Below the pieces are notes generated by a model that saw only the letters and a list, made by a program, of their open reading frames with translations, was not told the origin of the DNA and did not search any database. Shown here piece by piece: positions 14,996 through 21,579 of a stretch of 24,990 nucleotides of DNA. Source of the DNA: Myxococcales bacterium (GTDB lineage: Bacteria; Myxococcota; UBA796; SXON01); NCBI GenBank assembly GCA_009692585.1, contig SHYX01000059.1, forward strand, positions 1-24,990. The letters run 5' to 3'. The number at the start of each line of letters is the position of its first letter. Positions within the stretch are counted from its first letter, which is position 1. Made by a program: the position numbers and the translations under genes.

Positions 14996-17754
14996 GGTTC
15001 GTCGCGCGCTTGCACGGCATCGCCGCGCGGCATCCGGACGTGCCGGCGCTCGAGGACGGCGGTCTGGTGCTCTCGTACGCCCAGTTGGTGGACCGCGCAC
15101 GTTGGACTGCGGAGGGGCTCTCGCGGGCGGGTGTGGGTCCTGGAACCCGCGTTGCGCACGGGTACACCCGCAGTGCGGATGCGGTCGTGGCGATGTGGGC
15201 AACGTGGATGCTCGGTGCCGCGGTTGTGCCGATCCCCGCCGATTGGCCCGGGGACCGCCGTGCCGACATGATTCGGCGGGCGAGGCCCACAGTGGTGGTC
15301 GGGGAGCGGGACGCGGGCCTGGCGGTGCCGCTGGTTCCGGCCGTCGGCGGCACAGGCCCCGGCTCCTCCTCGGAAGCTCGATCCGGGCCCGAGGGGCAGG
15401 AGGCCTGGGTGATCTTTACCTCGGGGAGCACGGGGCGGGCGCAGGGGGTCTGCGTTCTGGAGCGCGGTGTCTCTGGACTCGTCGACGCACAAATCGCCAC
15501 GTTCGGGTTGGGACCGGGCTCGCGAGCGCTCTGGATGCTGTCTCCGGGCTTCGACGCCACGTTCTCCGACATCCTGACCGCGCACCTTTCGGGGGCGACG
15601 TTGGTGGTCGCGCCGGGCTTCCGAACGGCGGCGGCGCTCGGTGCGTGGATGGAAAGGGCCGGCATCACCCACGCGGATCTCCCGCCGGCCCTGCTCGGAC
15701 CGCTGCTCGCCGTGCGCCCGGCGTCGCTGCAGGTCGTTGTTGCCGGGGGCGAGCCCGCACCGCCCGCGGTCGTGCGACGATGGGCCGGTGTTGTGCGTTT
15801 CGTCAACGTCTACGGGCCGACCGAGGGGACGGTCTGCACGAGCCTCGGCGTTGTGGACCCAAAGGATTGGGACATGCCGCGCATCGGAAGGCCGATCCCC
15901 GGCGTGCGGTACAAGGTGGCGGACGGCGAGCTCTGGATCGCCGGGGATTGCCTCGCCGCGGGGTATCTCCACGACGAGGCGCTCACGGCCGCCCGGTTTG
16001 TGTATGACGACGTCGGGGAGCGGTGGTTCCGAACCGGCGACCGTGTTCGTGCCCGTTCCGATGGGGACCACGCTTACCTCGGCAGGCTGGACCGGATGGT
16101 CAAGATCCACGGCCGCCGCGTGGAGTTGGGGGAGGTCGAGGTGCACCTCTCCGCCGTGCCGGGCGTTTCGAGGTGCGCCGTGGTGGCCGACGACGTCGGG
16201 CTCGCCGCGTTCATCGTGCCGGAGGCGGGAGCGGTCGAGCTCCCTGCGGTGCGGACGGCCCTCGGGCGGTCTCTCCCGACGTGGATGATCCCGGGACGGA
16301 TCGAGAATGTTCACCGGCTCCCGGAGGGGCCGAGCGGGAAAGTGGATTTTCGCGCGCTCGCCGCTCGGGATCGTCGCCCCGTCGGGGGTGCAGGCGGCGG
16401 GCCGACGGTTGCGGCGCGGATCTGGTCGGACGTGCTCGGGCGGGCGGTTGATGACGGTGACGATCTAAACGTCGCCGGGCGGGACTCGATCGCGGTGCTG
16501 GAGGTGCTTGCACGGGCGGAGGCGTGTGGATTGCCGGTCGATCCCGAACAGATCGCGACCGGCCCGACACCGGCGGACACGTTCAGGGCCAGGCCGACGC
16601 CGAGTGCCGGGATCAGAAGGTCGGTGGCCGAACTTCGCGCCTGCGCGCCGGGTCTTCCGGCGTTCGGGCCGCCTCGGTCCCGGACCGGAATCGTCCTTGT
16701 GACGGGTGGAACCGGATTTCTCGGCGCGGCCGTCGTCGCCCGCCTGTCCCGGGAATGGGAGGGCGTTCGCTGCCTTGTCCGCGCGGCCGGGCCGCTCGCA
16801 GCGCGCGGTCGGCTGCTCGCGGCGCTGGAGGGCCTTGACGCCGATCTGCAGCGGGTCGAGGCCATCGTCGGTGATCTGGAAGCGCCGGGTCTCGGGATCA
16901 CCGATCTATCGGCGCTCGCGGATGTGGACAGGGTGGTGCACCTCGGTGCCCGGGTCGACGTCGCGTCTCCCTACGCCGTCGTCGCCCCGTCCATCGTCGG
17001 CGGGACCCAGCGTGTGCTGGAGTTCGCGGCTTCAGTTGGCGTGCGTTCGATCGTCTTCGTCTCCTCCCTCGCGGTGTTCGTCAACAGCGATCATGCGGGC
17101 GGCGTCATCACGGAGGTGTCGGATCCAGACGACTCGGTGAGGCTCCGCGGGGGCTACGCCCAGGCCCGGTGGGTCGCCGACGGCCTGATGCGCGCGGTCG
17201 GGGAACCCAAAGTCGCCGTCCTCCGGCCCGGCCTCATCGTGCCCGATGCCAGCGGACGATGGACAGAACGCGCTCAGCTCAGGCTCTTCGTGCGCGGCCT
17301 GGCGAAGATCGGAGCCGTGCCGGATGCGCTGCCATCGCTTCGGCTCGACCTGACCCCCGTGGGCATCGTGGTGGACGCGATCTCAAGGGCCTGTCACGAG
17401 GAGTTGGGCGGGGTCTTCCATCTCGCGCATCCCACAGGCGCGACCTTTTTCGAGCTGCTGGAGGCCGTCACCCGAGCCGGGGCACCCGTAACGACTGTGC
17501 CGCAATCCGCCTGGGGCACGGTTCCGACGGAGGGCGTCGATGTTGCCATGGTGAGGCTCGGCCTCGCCCGGGCCCTGCAACCAGCGCCGATCGGCGACGC
17601 CGACGACCGACTTCTGGCTTACGACATGTTCCTCGCATCGCGCTTTTCGTTCGACTGCACAGCGACATGGGCACGCCTGGGGCTGCGGCCGCTTCCGGCC
17701 GCCGAGCAACTCCTCGATCGCTGTGCCCAGGTCGCGCTCGGGGGTGGGAGGTGA
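14992..17754 (+). CDS. Adenylation-carrier-thioester reductase (NRPS-like) enzyme
   Basis: 920 aa from a GTG overlapping the AsnB-like stop. Adenylation domain, residues 1-460: IFTSGSTG (141-148), NVYGPTEG (272-279), FRTGD (346-350), GRLDRMVKIHGRRVELGE (364-381), catalytic Lys450 in PSGKVD. The substrate pocket begins FDAT at 187-190, with the Asp that binds alpha-amino groups. Carrier domain 470-535 with Ser499 (GRDSI) for phosphopantetheine. Reductase domain 565-920: VTGGTGFLG (570-578), VSSLAVF, and YAQAR at 722-726, where the catalytic YxxxK lysine is Arg. The architecture resembles Lys2 and carboxylic acid reductases: activate an amino acid, tether it, release it as aldehyde or alcohol. 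No condensation domain is present. Chain release may be altered by the Lys-to-Arg change. Confidence 0.9.
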   Translation: MRFVARLHGIAARHPDVPALEDGGLVLSYAQLVDRARWTAEGLSRAGVGPGTRVAHGYTRSADAVVAMWATWMLGAAVVPIPADWPGDRRADMIRRARPTVVVGERDAGLAVPLVPAVGGTGPGSSSEARSGPEGQEAWVIFTSGSTGRAQGVCVLERGVSGLVDAQIATFGLGPGSRALWMLSPGFDATFSDILTAHLSGATLVVAPGFRTAAALGAWMERAGITHADLPPALLGPLLAVRPASLQVVVAGGEPAPPAVVRRWAGVVRFVNVYGPTEGTVCTSLGVVDPKDWDMPRIGRPIPGVRYKVADGELWIAGDCLAAGYLHDEALTAARFVYDDVGERWFRTGDRVRARSDGDHAYLGRLDRMVKIHGRRVELGEVEVHLSAVPGVSRCAVVADDVGLAAFIVPEAGAVELPAVRTALGRSLPTWMIPGRIENVHRLPEGPSGKVDFRALAARDRRPVGGAGGGPTVAARIWSDVLGRAVDDGDDLNVAGRDSIAVLEVLARAEACGLPVDPEQIATGPTPADTFRARPTPSAGIRRSVAELRACAPGLPAFGPPRSRTGIVLVTGGTGFLGAAVVARLSREWEGVRCLVRAAGPLAARGRLLAALEGLDADLQRVEAIVGDLEAPGLGITDLSALADVDRVVHLGARVDVASPYAVVAPSIVGGTQRVLEFAASVGVRSIVFVSSLAVFVNSDHAGGVITEVSDPDDSVRLRGGYAQARWVADGLMRAVGEPKVAVLRPGLIVPDASGRWTERAQLRLFVRGLAKIGAVPDALPSLRLDLTPVGIVVDAISRACHEELGGVFHLAHPTGATFFELLEAVTRAGAPVTTVPQSAWGTVPTEGVDVAMVRLGLARALQPAPIGDADDRLLAYDMFLASRFSFDCTATWARLGLRPLPAAEQLLDRCAQVALGGGR

Positions 17755-18293
17755 CCCTGCGCGTGCGGATCGTAGGGCCTGAGAGCGCAGGAAAGACGAC
17801 GGTCGCCCGGGCACTGGCCGCGCGCTTCACCGCGGTCTGGGTGCCTGAGTTTGCAAGGGGCTACCTCGAAGCGAAGGAAGGCCGGCTCGAAGTGGCCGAT
17901 CTCCTCGAGATCGCCCGTGGACAAGCGGAGCTAGAAGATGCGGCGGCCCTTGGCATCCGGGAGCCTACCTCCTTCCCCGGCGGCCGTGTCGCCGGCGGTC
18001 TGCTGTTCTGTGACACGGACCCGGCGACGACGGCTCTCTGGGCGCGGGCGCTGTTCGGATCCACAGACCCGGCGATCACCGCTCTCGCCGCCGGCCGGCG
18101 CTACGCACTGACGCTGCTGCTCGCTCCCGCGCCGTGGGTCCCGGATCCGGTGCGCTACCAGCCCGCAGCGGGCGACCGTCAGGCGTTCTTCGAGGCCTGC
18201 ATCGTTGCTTTCCCGAACGCCGTCGTTCTCGAAGGGGGTTGGCAGGCGCGTTGGGACGCGGCGGTTGGCGCGGTCGGCCGCCTGTTCCGGTAG
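17751..18293 (+). CDS. NadR-type ribosylnicotinamide kinase
   Basis: 180 aa from a GTG overlapping the previous stop. P-loop kinase matching the C-terminal half of NadR: GPESAGKTT (9-17, Walker A), VWVPEFARGYLE (29-40), IARGQAELED (54-63) and FCDTDPATTALWA (86-98), all features of the RNK domain that phosphorylates nicotinamide riboside to NMN. In NadR this domain is joined to NMNAT; here the NMNAT half is the first gene of the same operon, fused to a dehydrogenase. NMN made here could be adenylylated by that enzyme. Another small nucleoside or pathway-intermediate kinase activity is an alternative. Confidence 0.82.
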   Translation: MTLRVRIVGPESAGKTTVARALAARFTAVWVPEFARGYLEAKEGRLEVADLLEIARGQAELEDAAALGIREPTSFPGGRVAGGLLFCDTDPATTALWARALFGSTDPAITALAAGRRYALTLLLAPAPWVPDPVRYQPAAGDRQAFFEACIVAFPNAVVLEGGWQARWDAAVGAVGRLFR

Positions 18294-18294
18294 G

Positions 18295-18306
18295 CCCTCC
18301 CGAGGG
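18295..18306. terminator. Short stem between convergent operons
   Basis: CCCT and AGGG pair around a four-base loop in the 23-base gap between the kinase stop and the oxygenase stop. The stem is short and has no U-run, so it is a weak candidate for a bidirectional terminator. Confidence 0.2.
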
Positions 18307-18316
18307 GAAGGCGAAC

Positions 18317-19195
18317 TTACCGCCATGTCGCAAGGGGATGGTATTCGGCCTCGATTCGCTCCGTCGCGCCCTGCGATGCGTCGTCCACGCTCGGCGGTGC
18401 TCCGGGCCAAGGCGGGACCAGCCGGAAGTCGATGCTGAAGCGCGTGGTGCCGGCGATCGGGTTCGGGCGCGTCTGGTGGAGGTGGTGGCCAGCGAATAGG
18501 ACGATGTCTCCTGCCCGGGCAGAAAACCGCAGATCAACCGTCGGCCTCGGCACGCCGACGCCCTTGACGGTTTCGCCGGCGCGGAGAAGTGCCCCGATGG
18601 GCCGCGGATAGTCGGCGAGGGTCGCCTTCCCGTGCCAGCCAATTCGTTCCATCCAGCTCCGGAACTCGAAATCGGCGGAGGTGTTGGGGATCGGGTTGTC
18701 GAAAAAATCGGGGTAGAAAACGAACGACTGACTCTCCGGCAGGTCGTGGAGCGGCACCCAGGCGTTGATCTGCGCTTGCGGGCAGGCGTACCAGGTGTCG
18801 CGGTGGGCGGTGAACATGGACTCGGCTGCGGGCACCTTCTCCGCTCCGAACGGGACAAAACGAAGTCGTGGTTGGTCCATCCGCGCGTCGTCGGGAAACC
18901 CGAGGTCGCGGAAGACCGCGGCCGCGAGGGTGGCCACGAGGGCGGTCGTTTCGACGGCCCGCCGACCCTCGGCGAGCAACGGGAATTCATGGAGTCCGAG
19001 GTGTGGTTCTTCGCGGAGCGTGGTTGTCAGGACTCGCACGACCTCGCTCACCAGGTTGCGCGATCCGTTGGTGGCCTCGATCAGCAGGATCTCACCAGCG
19101 TGGACGGCCTCGGCGAGGGCGCGGGCCCCGACCCCGTTCGCCCCAGGTTCGTCGGCCCCCGGTTGTCGTCGCGGGTTCAGGCGCCTGCGGATCAT
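18317..19195 (-). CDS. Phytanoyl-CoA-dioxygenase-like 2-oxoglutarate/Fe(II) oxygenase
   Basis: 292 aa. Non-haem iron oxygenase: the iron ligands are His131 and Asp133 in TAHRDTWYACPQAQINAW and His240 in GHHLHQTRPN, with Arg252 (TTRFSIDFR) in position to hold 2-oxoglutarate. The segment FVFYPDFFDNP (158-168) follows the HxD motif. The start is the ATG at 19195, which overlaps the methyltransferase stop (ATGA); the frame stays open further upstream but that part is antisense-like. Such enzymes hydroxylate, halogenate or desaturate small molecules. It converges on the NRPS-like operon, so a tailoring role there is plausible but unproven. The substrate is unknown. Confidence 0.82.
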   Translation of the reverse strand: MIRRRLNPRRQPGADEPGANGVGARALAEAVHAGEILLIEATNGSRNLVSEVVRVLTTTLREEPHLGLHEFPLLAEGRRAVETTALVATLAAAVFRDLGFPDDARMDQPRLRFVPFGAEKVPAAESMFTAHRDTWYACPQAQINAWVPLHDLPESQSFVFYPDFFDNPIPNTSADFEFRSWMERIGWHGKATLADYPRPIGALLRAGETVKGVGVPRPTVDLRFSARAGDIVLFAGHHLHQTRPNPIAGTTRFSIDFRLVPPWPGAPPSVDDASQGATERIEAEYHPLATWR

Positions 19196-20013
19196 TCCGG
19201 CTGCCCTCGCGCTCGGCCGCCGACGTCGCGTTGATCGGGAACCCCCTCGGGCCGGCGCCCGCTCAGCAGGATCCTCGGCCCGGTGTGCGGCCCGGGCCTG
19301 CTCGACGTCCACGCCGGCCAGCTCTCCACGTCCACAAATCCGGCAGTCGCCAGGGCGTCCCGCAGCTCGGCCACGGTGATGATCGCCAGCCGAACCACGT
19401 CCTCCCACCTCGCCCTTCCGTCGTCGTCGCCGTTGCCTTGCGCCCAGATGCACTCCGTCCTGTCGGTGTGCACCCAGACCGAGGCGGGGGCGTCGATCTC
19501 CTGATGCGCGACGCGACGAAGTCGGAATCCGTCGAGGCTCGCCTCCTTCGGTTCGGGCTTCACGTGGTTCTGGAGGATGTGGACGAAGTCAGGGAGGTCG
19601 ATGACCACGACGCCTCCCGGATCGAGCGCACGAAGCAGGCGCCGCAGAGCCTCCCGGCGCTCCGGGGGGCCGGCGAGGTAAGCCAGCGGGCCGTTGATCA
19701 GGCAGATGAGGTCGAAGCGCTGCTCGAAGTCCAGCTCCAGCATTCCCTCGGCGCCGACCGCCACGTCAGGTGCGCGAGCCTGGGCCGCCGCGCGGTAGTC
19801 GGGATCGGGCTCAACGGCCTCGACGTGCCATCTGGCCGCGCACATGCCCGGCAACAGCCGGCCGGTTCCGCAGCCCACGTCCAGCACGTGAGGCCGTTCC
19901 GCCAGGCCGTACCAGCGCCGGACGGTGTCGAGGAAGGCGATCATCGTGTCGGCACCCGCCACCCGACCAAGGAATAGGTCGTACAGGGCGGCGCGGGAGG
20001 GGGGAGACCTCAC
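19192..20013 (-). CDS. Class I SAM-dependent methyltransferase
   Basis: 273 aa from a GTG. Motif I is VLDVGCGTGRLL (43-54), with an acidic strand-2 end (VEPDPDYR), motif post-I Asp in RFDLICLINGPLAYL, and GGVVVIDLPDFVHIL. The N-terminus YDLFLG is common in small-molecule methyltransferases. The last 25 residues are Arg/Gly rich and may be dispensable. It is co-translated with the oxygenase downstream (ATGA overlap) and its own GTG overlaps the stop of the methylase stub. Methyl acceptor unknown; a natural-product tailoring step fits the neighbourhood. Confidence 0.85.
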   Translation of the reverse strand: MRSPPSRAALYDLFLGRVAGADTMIAFLDTVRRWYGLAERPHVLDVGCGTGRLLPGMCAARWHVEAVEPDPDYRAAAQARAPDVAVGAEGMLELDFEQRFDLICLINGPLAYLAGPPERREALRRLLRALDPGGVVVIDLPDFVHILQNHVKPEPKEASLDGFRLRRVAHQEIDAPASVWVHTDRTECIWAQGNGDDDGRARWEDVVRLAIITVAELRDALATAGFVDVESWPAWTSSRPGPHTGPRILLSGRRPEGVPDQRDVGGRARGQPE

Positions 20014-20135
20014 TGCTCCCTGACCAGAACGTGCACGCCGAGCACGTCGGCGAGGTCCTTGAGGTAACTGTCCTTGCTCGCCTGCGGGGAGGCCCCGGAC
20101 GCCGACCAGCGGGCGATGAACTGCGTCGCTTCCAC
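20010..20135 (-). pseudogene. N-terminal stub of an MmeI-like DNA methyltransferase
   Basis: 41 codons from a GTG at 20135, reading VEATQFIARWSASGAS, then KDSYLKDLADVLGV, then a stop. The pattern (FIARW, xASG, then a helix ending LxDxLGV) is the usual first 40 residues of large MmeI-type or related type II DNA methyltransferases of roughly 900 aa or more. Here it ends after HVLVREQ, and the following frame is the unrelated small methyltransferase. So only the first few percent of such a gene remains, and the downstream operon abuts it by a four-base overlap. The family match is from memory of the motif and is moderately sure. Confidence 0.5.
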
Positions 20136-20280
20136 GCCGGCGATGTACCCCGTCGGGGGAGCAGGTGGGCGTTCCGGCGATGCTGGTGGCGGACCCGCGG
20201 CGCGGATCAGGCTCGGGGTGATGCCGGATCGGGGATTGGGGGTCGATCGTCGATCGGGTGCGAACGGGGGTGATGAAGGG

Positions 20281-20370
20281 CGATGACGTTGCTCCGGATG
20301 GGCGATGCCGATGACGGAATTGTGGGCGTGATTCCGTGTCATCATCGACATCGGCCGGGTTGTCATCGGG
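20281..20370. repeat. Long imperfect inverted repeat upstream of the XRE gene
   Basis: Two arms of about 40 bases pair around the ten-base loop TGTGGGCGTG. The inner stem is ACGGAAT with ATTCCGT (20314-20320 and 20331-20337); further out, GATG/CATC-rich blocks pair with small bulges. A separate 13-base arm, GATGCCGATGACG at 20304-20316, is repeated perfectly inverted at 20379-20391. The whole 20136-20432 gap has no supported gene and is rich in such words. It may be a recombination or transfer site, a transposon end or a regulatory structure. Confidence 0.55.
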
Positions 20371-20398
20371 GACGGCATCGTCATCGGCATCATGGGGC

Positions 20399-20430
20399 TC
20401 GACTTCGTCACCAATGTTAGTATAGATAAC
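20399..20430 (+). promoter_or_regulatory. Likely promoter and operator of the XRE gene
   Basis: TCGACT (20399-20404) and TATAGA (20421-20426) are 16 bases apart. The AT-rich core GTTAGTATAGATAAC (20416-20430) stands out from the GC-rich surroundings and is bounded by GTTA and TAAC inverted arms, a likely autoregulatory XRE operator covering the -10 box. Transcription would begin about 15-20 bases before the ATG. Inferred from sequence only. Confidence 0.4.
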
Positions 20431-20450
20431 CAGTGCTGCCCCGGAGCCTC

Positions 20451-20885
20451 ATGCCTACCCCCGCCTCTCCCCGCCCCATCGTCGATTCCGCGACCCTGTT
20501 CGGCCGCTGCATCGCCGTGATCCGCGCCGACCTCGGGCTCACGCAGGCGCAGATGGCCGCAATGCTGCGCGTCTCCCGTCCGACGATCACGCACTTCGAG
20601 ACTGGGCGCGCGACCCCGTCCTTCCACGTCCTCCTTCGCCTGGGGCAGCGAGTCGCGAAGGCGCGCGTCGACAGTGACGCCACCGCCGTCCTCGCGTTGC
20701 TGCACCTGACGGCGAGCGCGCTCCAGGCCGACGGCATCCGGGTGCTCAACCGGCCCGTGCGCGAGGGCGACGTCATCCTCGACTTCGCCAAGATCGACCG
20801 CGTGGTCGGGCGCGTCTTCGACCGCGAGTTCCGCGAGTACGTCCCCGCCAAGCTCGCCGAATTCTCCGGCGACGACGACGAATAG
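20451..20885 (+). CDS. XRE-family helix-turn-helix regulator
   Basis: 144 aa. Residues 19-60 form an XRE-type HTH: LGLTQAQMAAML, then VSRPTITHFETGRATPS with the recognition helix near 42-51. The C-terminal 70 residues are unassigned and end in a short acidic run. ATG 20451 follows GGAG by five bases; the in-frame GTG at 20433 is less likely. The next gene starts 36 bases downstream, so both are probably in one unit, as in repressor-led modules of mobile elements. Confidence 0.85.
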   Translation: MPTPASPRPIVDSATLFGRCIAVIRADLGLTQAQMAAMLRVSRPTITHFETGRATPSFHVLLRLGQRVAKARVDSDATAVLALLHLTASALQADGIRVLNRPVREGDVILDFAKIDRVVGRVFDREFREYVPAKLAEFSGDDDE

Positions 20886-20921
20886 TCACGTTCAACCAAC
20901 CAGCCTGATCAGGAGTATCCC

Positions 20922-21278
20922 ATGGGCAAGTACGCATTCATCGACAACATCTTCGGTACCGACGACGAGGAAGAGACCGGGGCGAACGACGCCTTCGAGG
21001 AGGAGGAGGACGATGACGACGACGACGAGGACGACGACCCGCCCGCAGAGGACGACGCCATGCTCGCCCGTCTCGACAAGGCGTACCGTGCGCTGCGGGC
21101 TCGGGTTCGGGCCGTTTCCGACCTGTCCGAGTTGCGGACGATGCGGTCCGAGCACACCGCTGCACTCGCCGGGTGTCAGAGCCCGACCCTGCGCCTGCGC
21201 ACGCTCGACATCATCGAGGCCATCGACGACCGCGTCACCAATCTGCGCGCCAGTCGCGGCGGTCCCCGGAGCCAGTGA
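20922..21278 (+). CDS. Small, strongly acidic protein of unknown function
   Basis: 118 aa with an almost unbroken Asp/Glu tract at residues 14-46 and a C-terminal helix-rich half (RLDKAYRALRARVRAV, then LRLRTLDIIEAIDDRV). A good ribosome site, AGGAG, lies nine bases before the ATG. No family recognised. Acidic low-complexity proteins next to a repressor can be DNA mimics or histone-like chaperones, but that is only a possibility. Its stop overlaps an ATG of the next frame by one base (TGATG). Codon use in the acidic tract is GAC/GAG-biased as in the rest of the window. Confidence 0.7.
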   Translation: MGKYAFIDNIFGTDDEEETGANDAFEEEEDDDDDDEDDDPPAEDDAMLARLDKAYRALRARVRAVSDLSELRTMRSEHTAALAGCQSPTLRLRTLDIIEAIDDRVTNLRASRGGPRSQ

Positions 21279-21315
21279 TGTCGGCCACCTTCCGCGCCGT
21301 GCAACGACCGCGCCA

Positions 21316-21579
21316 GTGGTCGCCCAGCGTGGCGCCACCCAGCCGGTCCGGGAGGAGAGCCATGGCCCCGAGCGGCGACGCCGCCGCGAGGGGAACGAGT
21401 CTGCGGATGTCGCCGCCGCCAATCAGCTCGCGGCGGACCAAGCAGCCGCAGAGCAGGCCGCAGCGGAGCAGAAATGGCGGGATGAAGAGGATCTGCGCGA
21501 ACTCCGCGAACGAGCGCGCTGCCGAGGGCCAGCGCGACTCGCGACTCAGTCGGCGTGCGGTGCGCGTGCAGGGCATTGA
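21316..21579 (+). CDS. Candidate coiled-coil frame overlapping the recombinase 5' end
   Basis: In a frame other than that of the recombinase, this stretch encodes AANQLAADQAAAEQAAAEQ followed by KWRDEEDLRELRERAR, a convincing amphipathic helix with protein-like codon use, while the recombinase frame over the same bases looks like non-coding Ser/Arg/Pro-rich translation. The best ribosome site nearby (GGAGGAG at 21351) serves the ATG at 21362 in the recombinase frame. One reading is that the true product starts at 21362, passes into this frame near 21395 and returns near 21525, meaning two frameshifts. As a separate 87-aa protein it is doubtful. Confidence 0.3.
   Translation: MVAQRGATQPVREESHGPERRRRREGNESADVAAANQLAADQAAAEQAAAEQKWRDEEDLRELRERARCRGPARLATQSACGARAGH

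Noticed and set aside
13696..16314. Very long minus-strand open frame (872 codons)
   Set aside because: It runs antisense to the well-supported AsnB-like and NRPS-like genes; its translation is Arg/Ser/Pro rich without motifs, as expected from GC-rich shadow frames.
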